A stretch of 64,000 bases of DNA from Allopseudospirillum japonicum (GTDB taxonomy: Bacteria; Pseudomonadota; Gammaproteobacteria; Pseudomonadales; Halomonadaceae): the NCBI RefSeq assembly GCF_900108915.1, contig NZ_FNYH01000003.1, forward strand, positions 186,001-250,000, given 5' to 3'. The translations under genes and the position numbers were made by a program. A model generated the notes under the pieces. The model was not told the origin of the DNA, did no database searches, and saw nothing but the letters and a program-made list of their open reading frames with translations. Positions 51,070 to 61,137 of this stretch are shown here, in pieces. Each line of letters starts with the position of its first letter. Positions within the stretch are counted from its first letter, which is position 1.

Positions 51070-54000
51070 CTAGGCTGATGCTGGTTTCGCCTGAATATTT
51101 GGCGGAATCGCAACAAGATGCGGTGCTTGACGCACAATATAGGTGTAGACCGTAGGCACCACAAAGAGGGTGAGGAAGGTTCCTAAAGTTAAACCACCAA
51201 CAATTACCCAGCCTATGGCTTGGCGGCTTTCTGCCCCTGCACCGACAGCTAAGGCAAGGGGAACATTCCCTAAGACCATCGCGGCTGTGGTCATCAAGAT
51301 AGGACGCAAACGCAGCACAGAAGCTTCAACGACTGCTTGTACTTTATCCTGACCTTGCTCACGAAGTTGGTTCGCAAACTCGGTAATCAAAATACCATGT
51401 TTAGTGATTAAACCAATCAAGGTAATCAAACCAATTTGGCTATACACATTCATGGAGGTGCCTGTATACATCATGGTGAGCAAGGCACCTAATAAAGCCA
51501 AAGGCACACTAAACATAATCACCATAGGTGATGCAAAGCTCTCAAATTGTGCCGCAAGTACCAAATAAATAAAGCCCAAAGCTAAGATAAAGGTAATCAT
51601 CAAGGTGTTACCAGACTGTTTGAACTCGCGTGCTTGGCCGTTGTAATCATATTGTACGCCAACGGCGTCCACTTCTTGAGCCGCTTCTAGAGTGAAGTTT
51701 TCAATTAAGGTCAAAGCTTCCCCTTGTGACAAACCAGGAGCAAGATTCGATTTAACGGTGGCTGCACGTAGTTTGTTAAAGTGATTGAGCTCACGTGGCG
51801 CGACACTTTCTTCAATCTGTACTAGGTTACTCAATTGGATCATTTGCCCACTTTGGCTGCGGACATAAATGGCCGCTAAATCTTGCGGACGGGTACGATC
51901 AGCATCTTCCACTTGCAAAATCACATCATATTGTTCGTTATTTTGCTTAAAACGGGTGACCTGTTTACCACCGAGTAAGGTTTCTAAAGTTGCGGTAATC
52001 TCCGAAATTGCCACCCCAACATCGGCTGCTTTATCACGGTTGATGCTCACTTTTAGCTCAGGTTTGTTGAGCTTTAAATCCACATCTGGGTTTTGAAAAC
52101 GTCCATCGGCATACAGTTTTTGCATGACCTGATCGACAACCGCTTGCAGCTTTTCAAAACTATCTGTGGTTTGAATGACAAACTCAACTGGTTGCGCAAT
52201 CGGACTTTGTCCTAACGAGGCCGGTGGGATGGGGAAAGCCATAATACCAGGAATCCCGCCGTAAAATTTAGGGGCTAATTCACCGGCAACTTGTAAGGTT
52301 GAGCGCTCCCTTTGCTGCCAATCTTTAAAGCCCATAAAGGCAATGACGTTAGATTCTGTAGGGAATAAACCGGTAATCACAAAATAACGTTCGACTTCAG
52401 GGACTTGGCTAGCCATACCCTCAATTTGACGAGAATATTTGTCCAAAAACTCTGTAGTAGAACCTTCTGGGCCTATCCCAAAACCAATTAAGGTGCCTCT
52501 ATCTTCCTTAGGTGACAGCTCGGATTGCAAATGCTGTAAAGACCAATAAATACCGCCTAAACAAGCCAAAGCAAGTAGGAGAATCAAAGGACGTACTTTC
52601 AAACTGGCTTTGAGTACCGCACGGTATCCGGCGTTTAAGCTGTCCAAAACCCGCTCGCCCCAAAGATAAAAACGCCCATGTTGCTCGTGTTTTAAGATCC
52701 TCGAACACATCATAGGCGATAGCGTTAAGGCCACAAAACCAGAAACAATGACCGCAGCAGCAAGGGTTAACGCAAATTCAGCAAACAGTTTACCTGTGCG
52801 TCCTTCAGCAAACGCAATCGGGGTAAAGACGGCCGCTAGGGTGAGGGTCATGGCGATAACAGCAAAACCAATTTCGCGTGCCCCTTGAAAGGCAGCAGCA
52901 ACCGGCGTCATACCTTCTTCAATATGACGATAGATATTTTCTAAGACCACAATTGCATCATCAACGACTAAGCCAATGGCCATCACCATTGCAAGCAAGG
53001 TCAGGGTGTTGACTGAAAAGTTGAACAAATACATAAACATAAAGGCACCAATCAAGGAAACTGGAATGGTGACCAAAGGAATTAGAGTGGCACGTAGAGA
53101 ACGTAAAAATAAGAAGATGACGGCGATAACTAAAGCTACAGCTTCAATAATGGTGGCATAAACCGCTTGAATCGAGCGATCAATAAAAATAGAGGAATCA
53201 TAAGCGACACGCACTTGCATCCCTTCAGGTAACAGGGCTTCTACCTGAGGAATCATGGCTTTCACGCCGGCAGAAACATCTAAAGGATTGGCAACGGACT
53301 GTTTGACGACCCCTAAAGCAACGGCAGTCTCACCGTTGAAACGCACGGTCCCGCGATCACTTTCTGGTCCTAAAGCAATACGAGCGACATCTTGTAGACG
53401 TACAAGATAACCATCAACATCTTTCAGGACAATATGCTCAAATTCGTCAATCTGACGTAAATCGGTTTGTGCCAACACACTAAATTCGCGTGCTTGCGAT
53501 TCAATGGTACCAGAGGGGACTTCCAAGTTTTGTGAACGTAACGCGTTTTGAATATCGCTGACACTGATTTTATAAGCAGCCATACGCGCCCGATCAAGCC
53601 AGATCCGCATTGAATAGCGACGTTCCCCGAAGATACGCACATTAGCGACCCCTTCAATGGTTTGCAGCTTATCTTTGACTAAGCGATCTGCGTAATCTGT
53701 GATCTCTAACGGCGTGTGTCTTGGACTGGAAAATGCCAAGTACATAATTGGTTGCGCATCGGCTTCGACTTTAGCAACGATAGGTTCGTCAATATCATCT
53801 GGCAGCATGCCACGGACTCGACCCACGCGGTCGCGCACATCACTAGCGGCTGCATCTGCATCCCGCCCTAATTTGAAATATAAGGTGATTTGACTTTTAC
53901 CTGCGCGTGATGCGGAGGTCATAAAATCAATTCCCTCAATCCCAGATAAAGAATCTTCAAGATTATTGGTGACCTGAGATTCGATAATAGCGGCATTGGC

Positions 54001-54159
54001 GCCTGCGTATGTAGTTTCTACGCTGACAGTAGGAATATCTATATTTGGGTATTCACGCACGGTTAGGCGATCATAAGCCAGAATACCGACTAACAAAATC
54101 AGCAAGCTCATAACGGTCGCCAGTACAGGGCGTTGAATGGAAATATCGGATAACACCAT
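51070..54159 (-). CDS. RND multidrug efflux permease (HAE1 family)
   Basis: A 1029-residue inner-membrane proton/drug antiporter with twelve helices and two large periplasmic loops. The proton-relay residues are visible: the Asp pair in TM4 (AIGLVVDDAIVVLENI) and the Lys in TM10 (LIGLITKHGILITEF). It opens MVLSDISIQRPVLATVMSLL. Drug range cannot be predicted. Paired with the adaptor gene upstream (21-base gap) and with a divergent TolC-type gene, so a full tripartite pump is encoded. Confidence 0.95.
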   Translation of the reverse strand: MVLSDISIQRPVLATVMSLLILLVGILAYDRLTVREYPNIDIPTVSVETTYAGANAAIIESQVTNNLEDSLSGIEGIDFMTSASRAGKSQITLYFKLGRDADAAASDVRDRVGRVRGMLPDDIDEPIVAKVEADAQPIMYLAFSSPRHTPLEITDYADRLVKDKLQTIEGVANVRIFGERRYSMRIWLDRARMAAYKISVSDIQNALRSQNLEVPSGTIESQAREFSVLAQTDLRQIDEFEHIVLKDVDGYLVRLQDVARIALGPESDRGTVRFNGETAVALGVVKQSVANPLDVSAGVKAMIPQVEALLPEGMQVRVAYDSSIFIDRSIQAVYATIIEAVALVIAVIFLFLRSLRATLIPLVTIPVSLIGAFMFMYLFNFSVNTLTLLAMVMAIGLVVDDAIVVLENIYRHIEEGMTPVAAAFQGAREIGFAVIAMTLTLAAVFTPIAFAEGRTGKLFAEFALTLAAAVIVSGFVALTLSPMMCSRILKHEQHGRFYLWGERVLDSLNAGYRAVLKASLKVRPLILLLALACLGGIYWSLQHLQSELSPKEDRGTLIGFGIGPEGSTTEFLDKYSRQIEGMASQVPEVERYFVITGLFPTESNVIAFMGFKDWQQRERSTLQVAGELAPKFYGGIPGIMAFPIPPASLGQSPIAQPVEFVIQTTDSFEKLQAVVDQVMQKLYADGRFQNPDVDLKLNKPELKVSINRDKAADVGVAISEITATLETLLGGKQVTRFKQNNEQYDVILQVEDADRTRPQDLAAIYVRSQSGQMIQLSNLVQIEESVAPRELNHFNKLRAATVKSNLAPGLSQGEALTLIENFTLEAAQEVDAVGVQYDYNGQAREFKQSGNTLMITFILALGFIYLVLAAQFESFASPMVIMFSVPLALLGALLTMMYTGTSMNVYSQIGLITLIGLITKHGILITEFANQLREQGQDKVQAVVEASVLRLRPILMTTAAMVLGNVPLALAVGAGAESRQAIGWVIVGGLTLGTFLTLFVVPTVYTYIVRQAPHLVAIPPNIQAKPASA

Positions 54160-54180
54160 ATCGCAAATACTCCCAGAGAA

Positions 54181-55227
54181 TTATTGCGCAGTCGCTGGCG
54201 CAAGGTTAACAGGCTGAGCACGCATCCCAGGACGCAGTTTTAATTGGCCTGCCGTGACCACAATATCACCGGCGTTCAGACCTGAGGTCACCTCAACTTG
54301 ACCTTGAACCCGTTGGCCAATTTGTACCGGAACAATTTCTACGACCCCCTCGACTAAACGCATCACTAATTGCTTGCGTCCTTGGGGTACTAGGGCTTCT
54401 TCAGGAATTAATAACGCATCTGGCACTTCAGCAAGGAGGACACGCACTCGGGTAAATAACCCAGGTAAAAGTTCACCATCCGGATTGGGTAATTGAGCAC
54501 GCACCAATAAACTGCGGCCATCCTGGTCCAATTGGGGGTCAAGGGCGTAGATTTCTCCTGTGAAGCGACGTCCGGGCAAGGCATCTAAATGAAGTTCAAC
54601 ACTTTGTCCGACTGCCATTTCAGCAAAAAAGCGTTCAGGCACCCGAAATTCGACTTTAATCGGGTCCAAATCTACTAAAGTGACTAGGTCTTGGCCTGCA
54701 GAAACCAGATCCCCAGGACTGACTTGACGTAAACCCAGCACACCATCAAAAGGCGCTTTAAGCGTCATTTTCGCTAAACGCTCTTGGGCTAGTGTGACTT
54801 TGGCTTGGTCAATACGTAACTGAGATAAGGCTGAATCTCGATCCGTTTCGCTGCCCACACGCTTGCTCAGAAGTTCACTGGCACGCTTGTAATCAACGCG
54901 TGATAAGGTTTCACTTGCTTGGGCTTGGGCAAGCTCGGCTTGTTGAATGGCCGCATCGAGACGAATTAACACATCCCCTTGGGTTACAGTTTGCCCTTCA
55001 GTGAAATGCAAACTTTGGATACGCCCTTGAACTTCAGAACGAATAACAACCTTCTCATTCGCTACCAGGTTGCCTATGGTGTCTAAGTCACGTACTAAAT
55101 GACTTGGCGCTAGCTTGACCGCTTCCACTGGCATGGGCGGGCGTTCAGGCGCGGAAACAGAAGGTGCGGCCGCAATCAACAAAGCCAGACTCGCAAAACT
55201 GGCCGGTGATAAAATAGATTTCAGCAC
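54181..55227 (-). CDS. RND efflux periplasmic adaptor (membrane fusion protein)
   Basis: A 348-residue HlyD/AcrA-type adaptor. It begins with a secretion signal (SFASLALLIAAAPSVSA). A lipoyl-like half-motif (VVIRSEVQGRIQSLHFTEGQ), a coiled-coil hairpin, the second lipoyl half (LKAPFDGVLGLRQVSPGDLV), a beta-barrel and a membrane-proximal domain follow. There is no lipobox cysteine. It is the first gene of the adaptor-pump operon; its promoter lies in the 245-bp region shared with the divergent outer-membrane gene. Confidence 0.93.
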   Translation of the reverse strand: MLKSILSPASFASLALLIAAAPSVSAPERPPMPVEAVKLAPSHLVRDLDTIGNLVANEKVVIRSEVQGRIQSLHFTEGQTVTQGDVLIRLDAAIQQAELAQAQASETLSRVDYKRASELLSKRVGSETDRDSALSQLRIDQAKVTLAQERLAKMTLKAPFDGVLGLRQVSPGDLVSAGQDLVTLVDLDPIKVEFRVPERFFAEMAVGQSVELHLDALPGRRFTGEIYALDPQLDQDGRSLLVRAQLPNPDGELLPGLFTRVRVLLAEVPDALLIPEEALVPQGRKQLVMRLVEGVVEIVPVQIGQRVQGQVEVTSGLNAGDIVVTAGQLKLRPGMRAQPVNLAPATAQ

Positions 55228-55368
55228 GGAAAATACCTCGGATGTGTGAAAATTCCATTCAGTAAACTTGATAGAGATTAGATTTCTTCTCGTGAGAGAG
55301 GCGCTTCATCTTTTATTAGATTTGACTTAAATTAGATTAAATAAAGGTAAAAAGACTTTAGTTAACTG

Positions 55369-55380
55369 GACTGTCTAGTC
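55369..55380. promoter_or_regulatory. Short inverted repeat in the efflux intergenic region
   Basis: GACT-GTCT-AGTC lies roughly midway between the divergent adaptor and TolC-type genes. It is short but resembles half-site spacing of TetR-family operators. No regulator gene is adjacent. Weak evidence. Confidence 0.25.
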
Positions 55381-55471
55381 TACTATTGACTTCCATCAAG
55401 TCGCAATTGTGATTTTGTACCAGATTTGTACATGTACGCCTGCTGTCTTTGCTTTAACTAGGAGCTCATTT

Positions 55472-56761
55472 ATGCGTTTGCCGTTAATTCTCTCTTTTAG
55501 TCTGTTGCCCTTTCATGTCATGGCAGCGGACTTGCTCAATATTTATCAGGATGCACTGACTGCCGATACGGAGCTAGCTAAAGTCCTAGCGCAATACCAG
55601 CAGCAAGAAGCAAGGCAAGATCAAGCGGAATCTGGTTTAAAGCCTCAAGTCAGTGCGACAGCCAATGTCAGCCGTCAACACACCTCTCCCAGTAGTCAAG
55701 AGGATTACACCAGCCATACCTTGGGTCTTTCTGCTTCCCAAGTCGTGTATCAGGGAAGCTTGTATGCGCAAGTGGATGCGGCCCAAGCGCAAGTAAAAGC
55801 CAGCCAAGCCCAGTATGAGCAAGCACAACAAGAATTAATGCTTCGTAGTGCACAAGCGTATTTTGCGGTTTTGCGTGCGCAAGATGCTTTACGTACTGCA
55901 CAGGCACAAGAAACCGCGATTAAGCGTCAGCTCGATCAAGCGAAACAGCAATTTGAGGTTGGCTTGATTGCAATTACCGGTGTACACGAAGCGCAAGCCG
56001 CGTATGACCAAGCGCGTGCTAATCGTTTAGGTGCAGAAGGTCAATTGCGGGTGACTCAAGATGCACTCGAACAGTTAACAGGACAAAGTTATGCGGCTTT
56101 GGATGTGCTGAAAGATGATATACCCATTCAAGCGCCAGAACCTAACCAACGCCAACATTGGGAAGAACGTGCCTTAGCACATAATTTATCCTTGGTCTCT
56201 GCCGCCTATGGGGTTGAAGCTGCGCAAGCGAATATCAAAGCGCAACAGGCACAGCATTATCCTAGTTTGAGCTTTTATGCAGAGCATCAAAGGACAGACA
56301 ATGCCCAAGGCATGGAGATTGATCGCAACTCCACCGTGTATGGGGTACGTGCGAATGTCGACGTGTATGCCGGCGGACGCACACAAGCGCAAGTGCGTGA
56401 ATCCCGTTATGCACTAGAAGAAGCACAAGCTCAGCAAGAAAGTGCGCGCCGCAGTGTTTTGCAAAATGCGCGTAGTCTTTTTACTTTGGTGAATACGGAT
56501 GTGTTGACAGTGCAAGCACGTAAGCTAGCGATTCGTTCGAACCAAAGTGCTTTAGAAGCCACGCGTACCGGTTACGAAGTCGGTACCCGTAATATTGTCG
56601 ATGTATTAAATGCAGAGCGCAATTTGTATGCGGCGCAGCGTGATTATGACCAAGCACGTTATGATTATGTGATTAATATGCTGCAATTAAAATTTGCTGC
56701 TGGGGTACTGACACAAGAGGATTTAGCAACCCTGAATCAGTGGCTCAAGGCCTCCTCGTAA
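55472..56761 (+). CDS. TolC-family outer-membrane efflux protein
   Basis: A 429-residue outer-membrane channel. Signal peptide MRLPLILSFSLLPFHVMAA, then the family repeats (LLNIYQDALTADTELAKVLA; RSAQAYFAVLRAQDALRTAQ; TGYEVGTRNIVDVLNAE). The GTRNIVDVLNAE-type motif is the hallmark of the second repeat. The ATG at 55472 (AGGAG seven bases upstream) is preferred to the longer frame from 55409, which has no signal-like N-terminus. It is divergent from the RND adaptor and probably its exit duct, although TolC proteins often serve several systems. Confidence 0.92.
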   Translation: MRLPLILSFSLLPFHVMAADLLNIYQDALTADTELAKVLAQYQQQEARQDQAESGLKPQVSATANVSRQHTSPSSQEDYTSHTLGLSASQVVYQGSLYAQVDAAQAQVKASQAQYEQAQQELMLRSAQAYFAVLRAQDALRTAQAQETAIKRQLDQAKQQFEVGLIAITGVHEAQAAYDQARANRLGAEGQLRVTQDALEQLTGQSYAALDVLKDDIPIQAPEPNQRQHWEERALAHNLSLVSAAYGVEAAQANIKAQQAQHYPSLSFYAEHQRTDNAQGMEIDRNSTVYGVRANVDVYAGGRTQAQVRESRYALEEAQAQQESARRSVLQNARSLFTLVNTDVLTVQARKLAIRSNQSALEATRTGYEVGTRNIVDVLNAERNLYAAQRDYDQARYDYVINMLQLKFAAGVLTQEDLATLNQWLKASS

Positions 56762-56782
56762 TTCACTTTTGCATAAGCTAGC

Positions 56783-56806
56783 TGGGTTGCTGTAGTCAGC
56801 AACCCA
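56783..56806. terminator. Hairpin between convergent tolC-type gene and lysC
   Basis: TGGGTTGCTG (56783-56792), loop TAGT, CAGCAACCCA (56797-56806), perfect 10-bp stem. It is flanked by A-rich sequence and lacks a U-tract on either strand. A second stem (CCTCGCCC/GGGCGGGG type) lies just downstream near 56840. Together they separate the convergent genes. Confidence 0.5.
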
Positions 56807-56866
56807 ACAAAAAAGACAATCTAGTGACATCCCCGCCCGATTGGGCGAGGGTTTACGCGGCAAAAA

Positions 56867-58105
56867 CTAGTCTTCGTCTTCTTTATCCAGACCAAAGGCT
56901 GTATGAAGCGCACGTACGGCAAGCTCTAAGAACTTCTCATCAATAACAACAGAAATCTTAATTTCTGATGTGGAGACCATACGAATGTTAATGCCCTCAT
57001 TTGCTAGGGTTTTAAACATGAGGCTAGCGACCCCAGCGTGAGAGCGCATACCAACACCCACGAGGGAAACCTTGGCAATATTGGTATCACCAACGACTTT
57101 ACCACTACCCATCTCAGCAACGACTTGGTTGAGGGTTTCTTGGGCACGCTTATAATCACCACGAGCCACCGTGAAAGAAAAATCCGTTGCTTGGCCATCA
57201 GGAGAAACGTTCTGCACAATCATATCGATTTCGATATTGGCATCCCCAATTGGCCCCAAGATTTTGGCGGCAACACCAGGAATATCTGCAGCGCCTAACA
57301 CAGTGAGTTTGGCTTCGTTTGCAGTAAAGGCGATACCTGAGATTACTGGTTCTTCCATCGGAGTTGACTCCTCATCATCGGCTACAATTAGGGTTCCTGC
57401 ACCTTCGCTAAAGCTGGAAAGTACACGTAAAGGGACTTGGTATTTGCCAGCAAATTCCACGGAGCGAATTTGTAATACTTTGGAGCCTAGGCTCGCCATT
57501 TCTAGCATTTCTTCAAAAGTAATTTGCTCAAGGCGTTTGGCTTTCTGGCAAACACGTGGATCTGTGGTGTAGACGCCGTCCACATCGGTATAAATTTGGC
57601 ACTCATCTGCTTTTAAAGCCGCTGCCAAGGCCACTGCCGTGGTATCTGAGCCACCACGTCCTAAAGTGGTAATATTGCCGTGTTCATCAGCGCCTTGGAA
57701 ACCAGCAACGACGACAACACGGCCTGCATCTAAGTCTGCACGCAGCGACTGGGTTTTAATATCTCTAATACGCGCTTTGGTATGGCTGCTATCGGTTACA
57801 ATCCCAGCTTGCGGACCTGTGTAAGAGGTCGCATGGACGCCTAATTGGCTCAACGCCATTGCCAGCAAAGCAATGGTAACTTGCTCGCCAGTGGAAACCA
57901 GCATATCAAGCTCGCGACCGGTGGGCTCTTCGTGAATCGCTTTCGCTAGATCCAGCAGACGGTTAGTCTCACCGCTCATCGCAGAGACGACCACCACTAC
58001 TTGGTGTCCTTGTTGATGATAACTTTGCACCTTGCGCGCGACCGCTTGGATGCGTTCTACGCTACCGACGGAGGTGCCGCCGAACTTTTGCACATAAAGT
58101 GCCAT
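56867..58105 (-). CDS. lysC: Aspartate kinase
   Basis: First step of the aspartate pathway (Lys, Thr, Met, diaminopimelate). It has 412 residues with the amino-acid kinase opening LYVQKFGGTSVGSVERI, the Asp-binding FQGADEHGNITTLGRGGSD and two C-terminal ACT domains (KLTVLGAADIPGVAAKILG; KVSLVGVGMRSHAGVASLMF), so it should be feedback controlled by lysine/threonine. It is downstream of alaS on the same strand (114-bp gap). csrA, which often follows lysC in Pseudomonas-like genomes, is not here. Confidence 0.96.
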   Translation of the reverse strand: MALYVQKFGGTSVGSVERIQAVARKVQSYHQQGHQVVVVVSAMSGETNRLLDLAKAIHEEPTGRELDMLVSTGEQVTIALLAMALSQLGVHATSYTGPQAGIVTDSSHTKARIRDIKTQSLRADLDAGRVVVVAGFQGADEHGNITTLGRGGSDTTAVALAAALKADECQIYTDVDGVYTTDPRVCQKAKRLEQITFEEMLEMASLGSKVLQIRSVEFAGKYQVPLRVLSSFSEGAGTLIVADDEESTPMEEPVISGIAFTANEAKLTVLGAADIPGVAAKILGPIGDANIEIDMIVQNVSPDGQATDFSFTVARGDYKRAQETLNQVVAEMGSGKVVGDTNIAKVSLVGVGMRSHAGVASLMFKTLANEGINIRMVSTSEIKISVVIDEKFLELAVRALHTAFGLDKEDED

Positions 58106-58219
58106 GCGTTTGACTCCCTTTAGGGTATGGCTTTTTTCACCTTGTTAAGGTGTACACACAAGGTGAACTCGCAATCAAATATCAGTAACTTTCGCCTTGC
58201 TAGAGTAAAGAGAAGCGCA

Positions 58220-60928
58220 CTATTTGGCTAGCATCTGCTGTACCCAAGCAGGGAATTTTTCTAGGCAAATGTCGAGCTGGCTGGCATCTGTACCCCCGCC
58301 TTGCGCCATATCGGCACGGCCACCGCCTTTACCACCGACTTGCGCCGAGGCTTGTTGAATCAGCTTGCCTGCATGTAAGCCTAAATCTTGGGCGGATGCA
58401 TTGACGCCCGCAATCAGTAGGACTTTATCTTCATAGATGCTGGCTAATAAAAGTGCACAGGCGTGTTCTTGCGCGCTTTGTTTAAGTTGATCCAAAGTTA
58501 AACGCAAGGTTTTAACATCAACACCTTCAAAAGCTTGGGCAAGCACTTTGATGCCTTGGATGTCTTGTGCCGCCGCCAGCGGAGAACCTTGACCACCCCC
58601 TGTGGCGAGTTTTAATTTAAGTTGTTCACACTCCCGCTCGAGTTCACGTTGGCGCTGTAATAAGTTTTCCACACGCGGGAGCACATCTTGCGTACTGGCC
58701 ACTTTGAGCAGACCGGCCAAGGCTTGGACTTGTTGCAAAGGTTCATATAAATATTGGAGTGCAGTGGCACCTGTGACCGCTTCGATACGACGAATACCAG
58801 AAGCAACACCGCCTTCGTGCACAATGTGAAACACGCCAATATCCCCTGTATGGCCGACATGGGTGCCGCCGCAAAGTTCTACAGAGAAGGCTTGATCTTG
58901 TGTCTCTGCGAGCCCCATGCTGAGTACGCGGACTTGATCACCGTACTTTTCACCGAATAAGGCTAAAGCACCAAGCTGTTTGGCAGTTTCTATGTCTGTC
59001 ACCTGAGTGTTGACAGGTGTATTGGCTTGGATTTGTGCATTCACTAAAGCTTGAATTTGTTGCAGCTCAGCGGCAGTCACAGCTTGCGGGTGACTAAAAT
59101 CAAAGCGCAAAGTATGGGCATCGACTTTAGAACCTTTTTGCTGCACATGTGCACCTAGCACTTGGCGTAAGGCGGCGTGAAGTAGGTGCGTTGCGCTGTG
59201 ATTGGCAGCTGTGCTGGCTCTTTGTTGTGCATCTACATAGGCTTCGACTTGGGTATGAGCCTGTAAACTGCCTTCCAACAGATCACCATAGTGAATCCAA
59301 GCAGCACCAGCTTTTTGGGTGTCAGTCACACGGAAACAGGCGCCTTCTGCTGTACGTAGTGTGCCTATATCCCCAACTTGACCACCAGACTCAGCATAAA
59401 AAGGCGTTTGATTTAAAATGACCGCACCACTTTGCCCTGCTTCTAAAGTGTCACAGGCTTGATCCCCTTGGAATAAACCTGTGATCTGGGCTGATATTTG
59501 TAGTTGTTGATAACCACAAAACTCGCTGGGCTGATCGCTACGAATGAGTTTGGTGTAATCCACACTGAAATGGCTGGCTGCACGTGCACGTGCTTTTTGT
59601 TGTTCCATGGCGGCTTCGAAGCCGGCTTCATCAATTTGCCAACCGCGCTCGCGTGCCATATCGGCAGTTAAATCAACTGGGAAACCATAAGTATCATAAA
59701 GCTTAAAGATTAATTCACCGGCAAGGCAAGGCGGTGTTTGCTCATTGGGTGCTTGTAAAGCTTCCTCAAGTAAACGCATCCCTTGGCTTAAGGTTTTGGC
59801 GAACTGTTCTTCTTCTGCACGGATGGCCGCTTGGATATTGTCCGCTTCTGTGACTAATTCAGGATAAGCAGAACCCATCACTTGGATTAAGGCAGGGACC
59901 AGCGCATGCAAGAAAGTACCTTGGGCACCTAGCTTATGTCCATGACGGCAGGCACGACGAATAATACGACGTAGCACATAACCACGCCCGTCTGCGCTGG
60001 GGCGCACGCCTTCTGCTAGCAAGAAACTGACCGCACGAATGTGATCTGCTAATACATTTAAGGAAGGGCGTGCTTTGGCATCTTGTAGCAAGGTTTCTGG
60101 CGTGTCGCTTAAAAGCGCAGCGGCAGCTTGGCGTAAAGGCACAAATAAATCCGTATCATAATTATCTGTCACCCCTTGTACCACAGCACATAAACGCTCT
60201 AATCCCATCCCAGTATCTATGCTGGGTTTAGGTAAAGGCTGGAGCTCACCCTCGCTCGTACGATTGTACTGCATGAAGACGATATTCCAGATTTCCATAT
60301 AGCGGTCGCCATCTTCTTCTGGCGTACCTGGTAAACCACCCCAAACCTGCTCGCCATGATCGTAGAAAATTTCACTACAAGGACCACAAGGGCCAGTATC
60401 ACCCATCGCCCAGAAGTTATCTGAGGCATAGCGCGCGCCCTTGTTATCACCGATGCGAATAATGCGTTCGGGTGCTAAGCCGATCTCCTGTTGCCAAATC
60501 TGGTAAGCTTGGTCATCATCTGCATACACAGTGACCCAAAGGCGTTCTTGCGGTAGGTTAAGCCAGGTCTCACTGGTTAAAAAATCCCACGCAAAACGAA
60601 TGGCTTCCTTTTTGAAGTAATCACCAAAACTGAAATTCCCCAACATTTCAAAGAAAGTATGGTGACGTGCGGTATAGCCTACGTTATCCAAATCATTATG
60701 TTTGCCACCGGCACGCAAGCATTTTTGCGAACTTGTGGCACGGGTAAAATCGGCTTTTTCCAGACCTAGGAAGATGTCTTTAAAGGGATTCATCCCAGCA
60801 TTGGTAAATAATAAGGTGGGATCTTGTGCCGGAATTAAAGGACTAGAAGGGCTTAAATGATGCACTAAATGTTGGCTGAAATAATCTAAAAAGCATTGGC
60901 GAATTTGCGTACTATTGATGGGTTTCAT
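58220..60928 (-). CDS. alaS: Alanyl-tRNA synthetase
   Basis: Class II synthetase, about 902 residues: an aminoacylation domain ([32 protein letters not shown]), an editing domain with the zinc-site [13 protein letters not shown] and [13 protein letters not shown], and a C-terminal Gly-rich C-Ala domain ([17 protein letters not shown]). The ATG at 60928 ([11 protein letters not shown]) is chosen over the GTG at 60940. A good -10 lies about 65 bases upstream. Likely cotranscribed with lysC. Confidence 0.97.
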   Translation of the reverse strand: MKPINSTQIRQCFLDYFSQHLVHHLSPSSPLIPAQDPTLLFTNAGMNPFKDIFLGLEKADFTRATSSQKCLRAGGKHNDLDNVGYTARHHTFFEMLGNFSFGDYFKKEAIRFAWDFLTSETWLNLPQERLWVTVYADDDQAYQIWQQEIGLAPERIIRIGDNKGARYASDNFWAMGDTGPCGPCSEIFYDHGEQVWGGLPGTPEEDGDRYMEIWNIVFMQYNRTSEGELQPLPKPSIDTGMGLERLCAVVQGVTDNYDTDLFVPLRQAAAALLSDTPETLLQDAKARPSLNVLADHIRAVSFLLAEGVRPSADGRGYVLRRIIRRACRHGHKLGAQGTFLHALVPALIQVMGSAYPELVTEADNIQAAIRAEEEQFAKTLSQGMRLLEEALQAPNEQTPPCLAGELIFKLYDTYGFPVDLTADMARERGWQIDEAGFEAAMEQQKARARAASHFSVDYTKLIRSDQPSEFCGYQQLQISAQITGLFQGDQACDTLEAGQSGAVILNQTPFYAESGGQVGDIGTLRTAEGACFRVTDTQKAGAAWIHYGDLLEGSLQAHTQVEAYVDAQQRASTAANHSATHLLHAALRQVLGAHVQQKGSKVDAHTLRFDFSHPQAVTAAELQQIQALVNAQIQANTPVNTQVTDIETAKQLGALALFGEKYGDQVRVLSMGLAETQDQAFSVELCGGTHVGHTGDIGVFHIVHEGGVASGIRRIEAVTGATALQYLYEPLQQVQALAGLLKVASTQDVLPRVENLLQRQRELERECEQLKLKLATGGGQGSPLAAAQDIQGIKVLAQAFEGVDVKTLRLTLDQLKQSAQEHACALLLASIYEDKVLLIAGVNASAQDLGLHAGKLIQQASAQVGGKGGGRADMAQGGGTDASQLDICLEKFPAWVQQMLAK

Positions 60929-60991
60929 CGGATAATCCACGTAAAATGATTGGAAAAGTCAGGATGCAAGTGAAAGCCTAATGTTGAGGTC

Positions 60992-60997
60992 ATTATA
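60992..60997 (-). promoter_or_regulatory. -10 element of alaS
   Basis: Perfect TATAAT on the minus strand, about 64 bases before the alaS start. The -35 region is not recognisable. Confidence 0.4.
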
Positions 60998-61102
60998 CTT
61001 AAAGTTAAATAGATGCATTCTAAAGTTTGCTTTATGCTAGTCTATTAAGTAAGAAGTTGATGTCTGAGGACAAAGCTTATTCAGGCTAGGGAGGCAAAAT
61101 TT

Positions 61103-61117
61103 ATGATGATACCTTGA
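61103..61117 (+). other. Four-codon leader ORF ahead of the PAS kinase
   Basis: ATGATGATACCTTGA (MMIP) sits behind the strongest ribosome site of this region, AGGGAGG at 61088-61094. Its stop is five bases before an in-frame ATG of the kinase (61123). The kinase itself has only a weak site, so coupled re-initiation is plausible. Confidence 0.35.
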
Positions 61118-61137
61118 GCTAAATGGGGCCGCGATCC

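Noticed and set aside
55386..55414. TTGACT as -35 of the TolC-type gene
   Set aside because: No acceptable -10 is found at 16-18 bp spacing.
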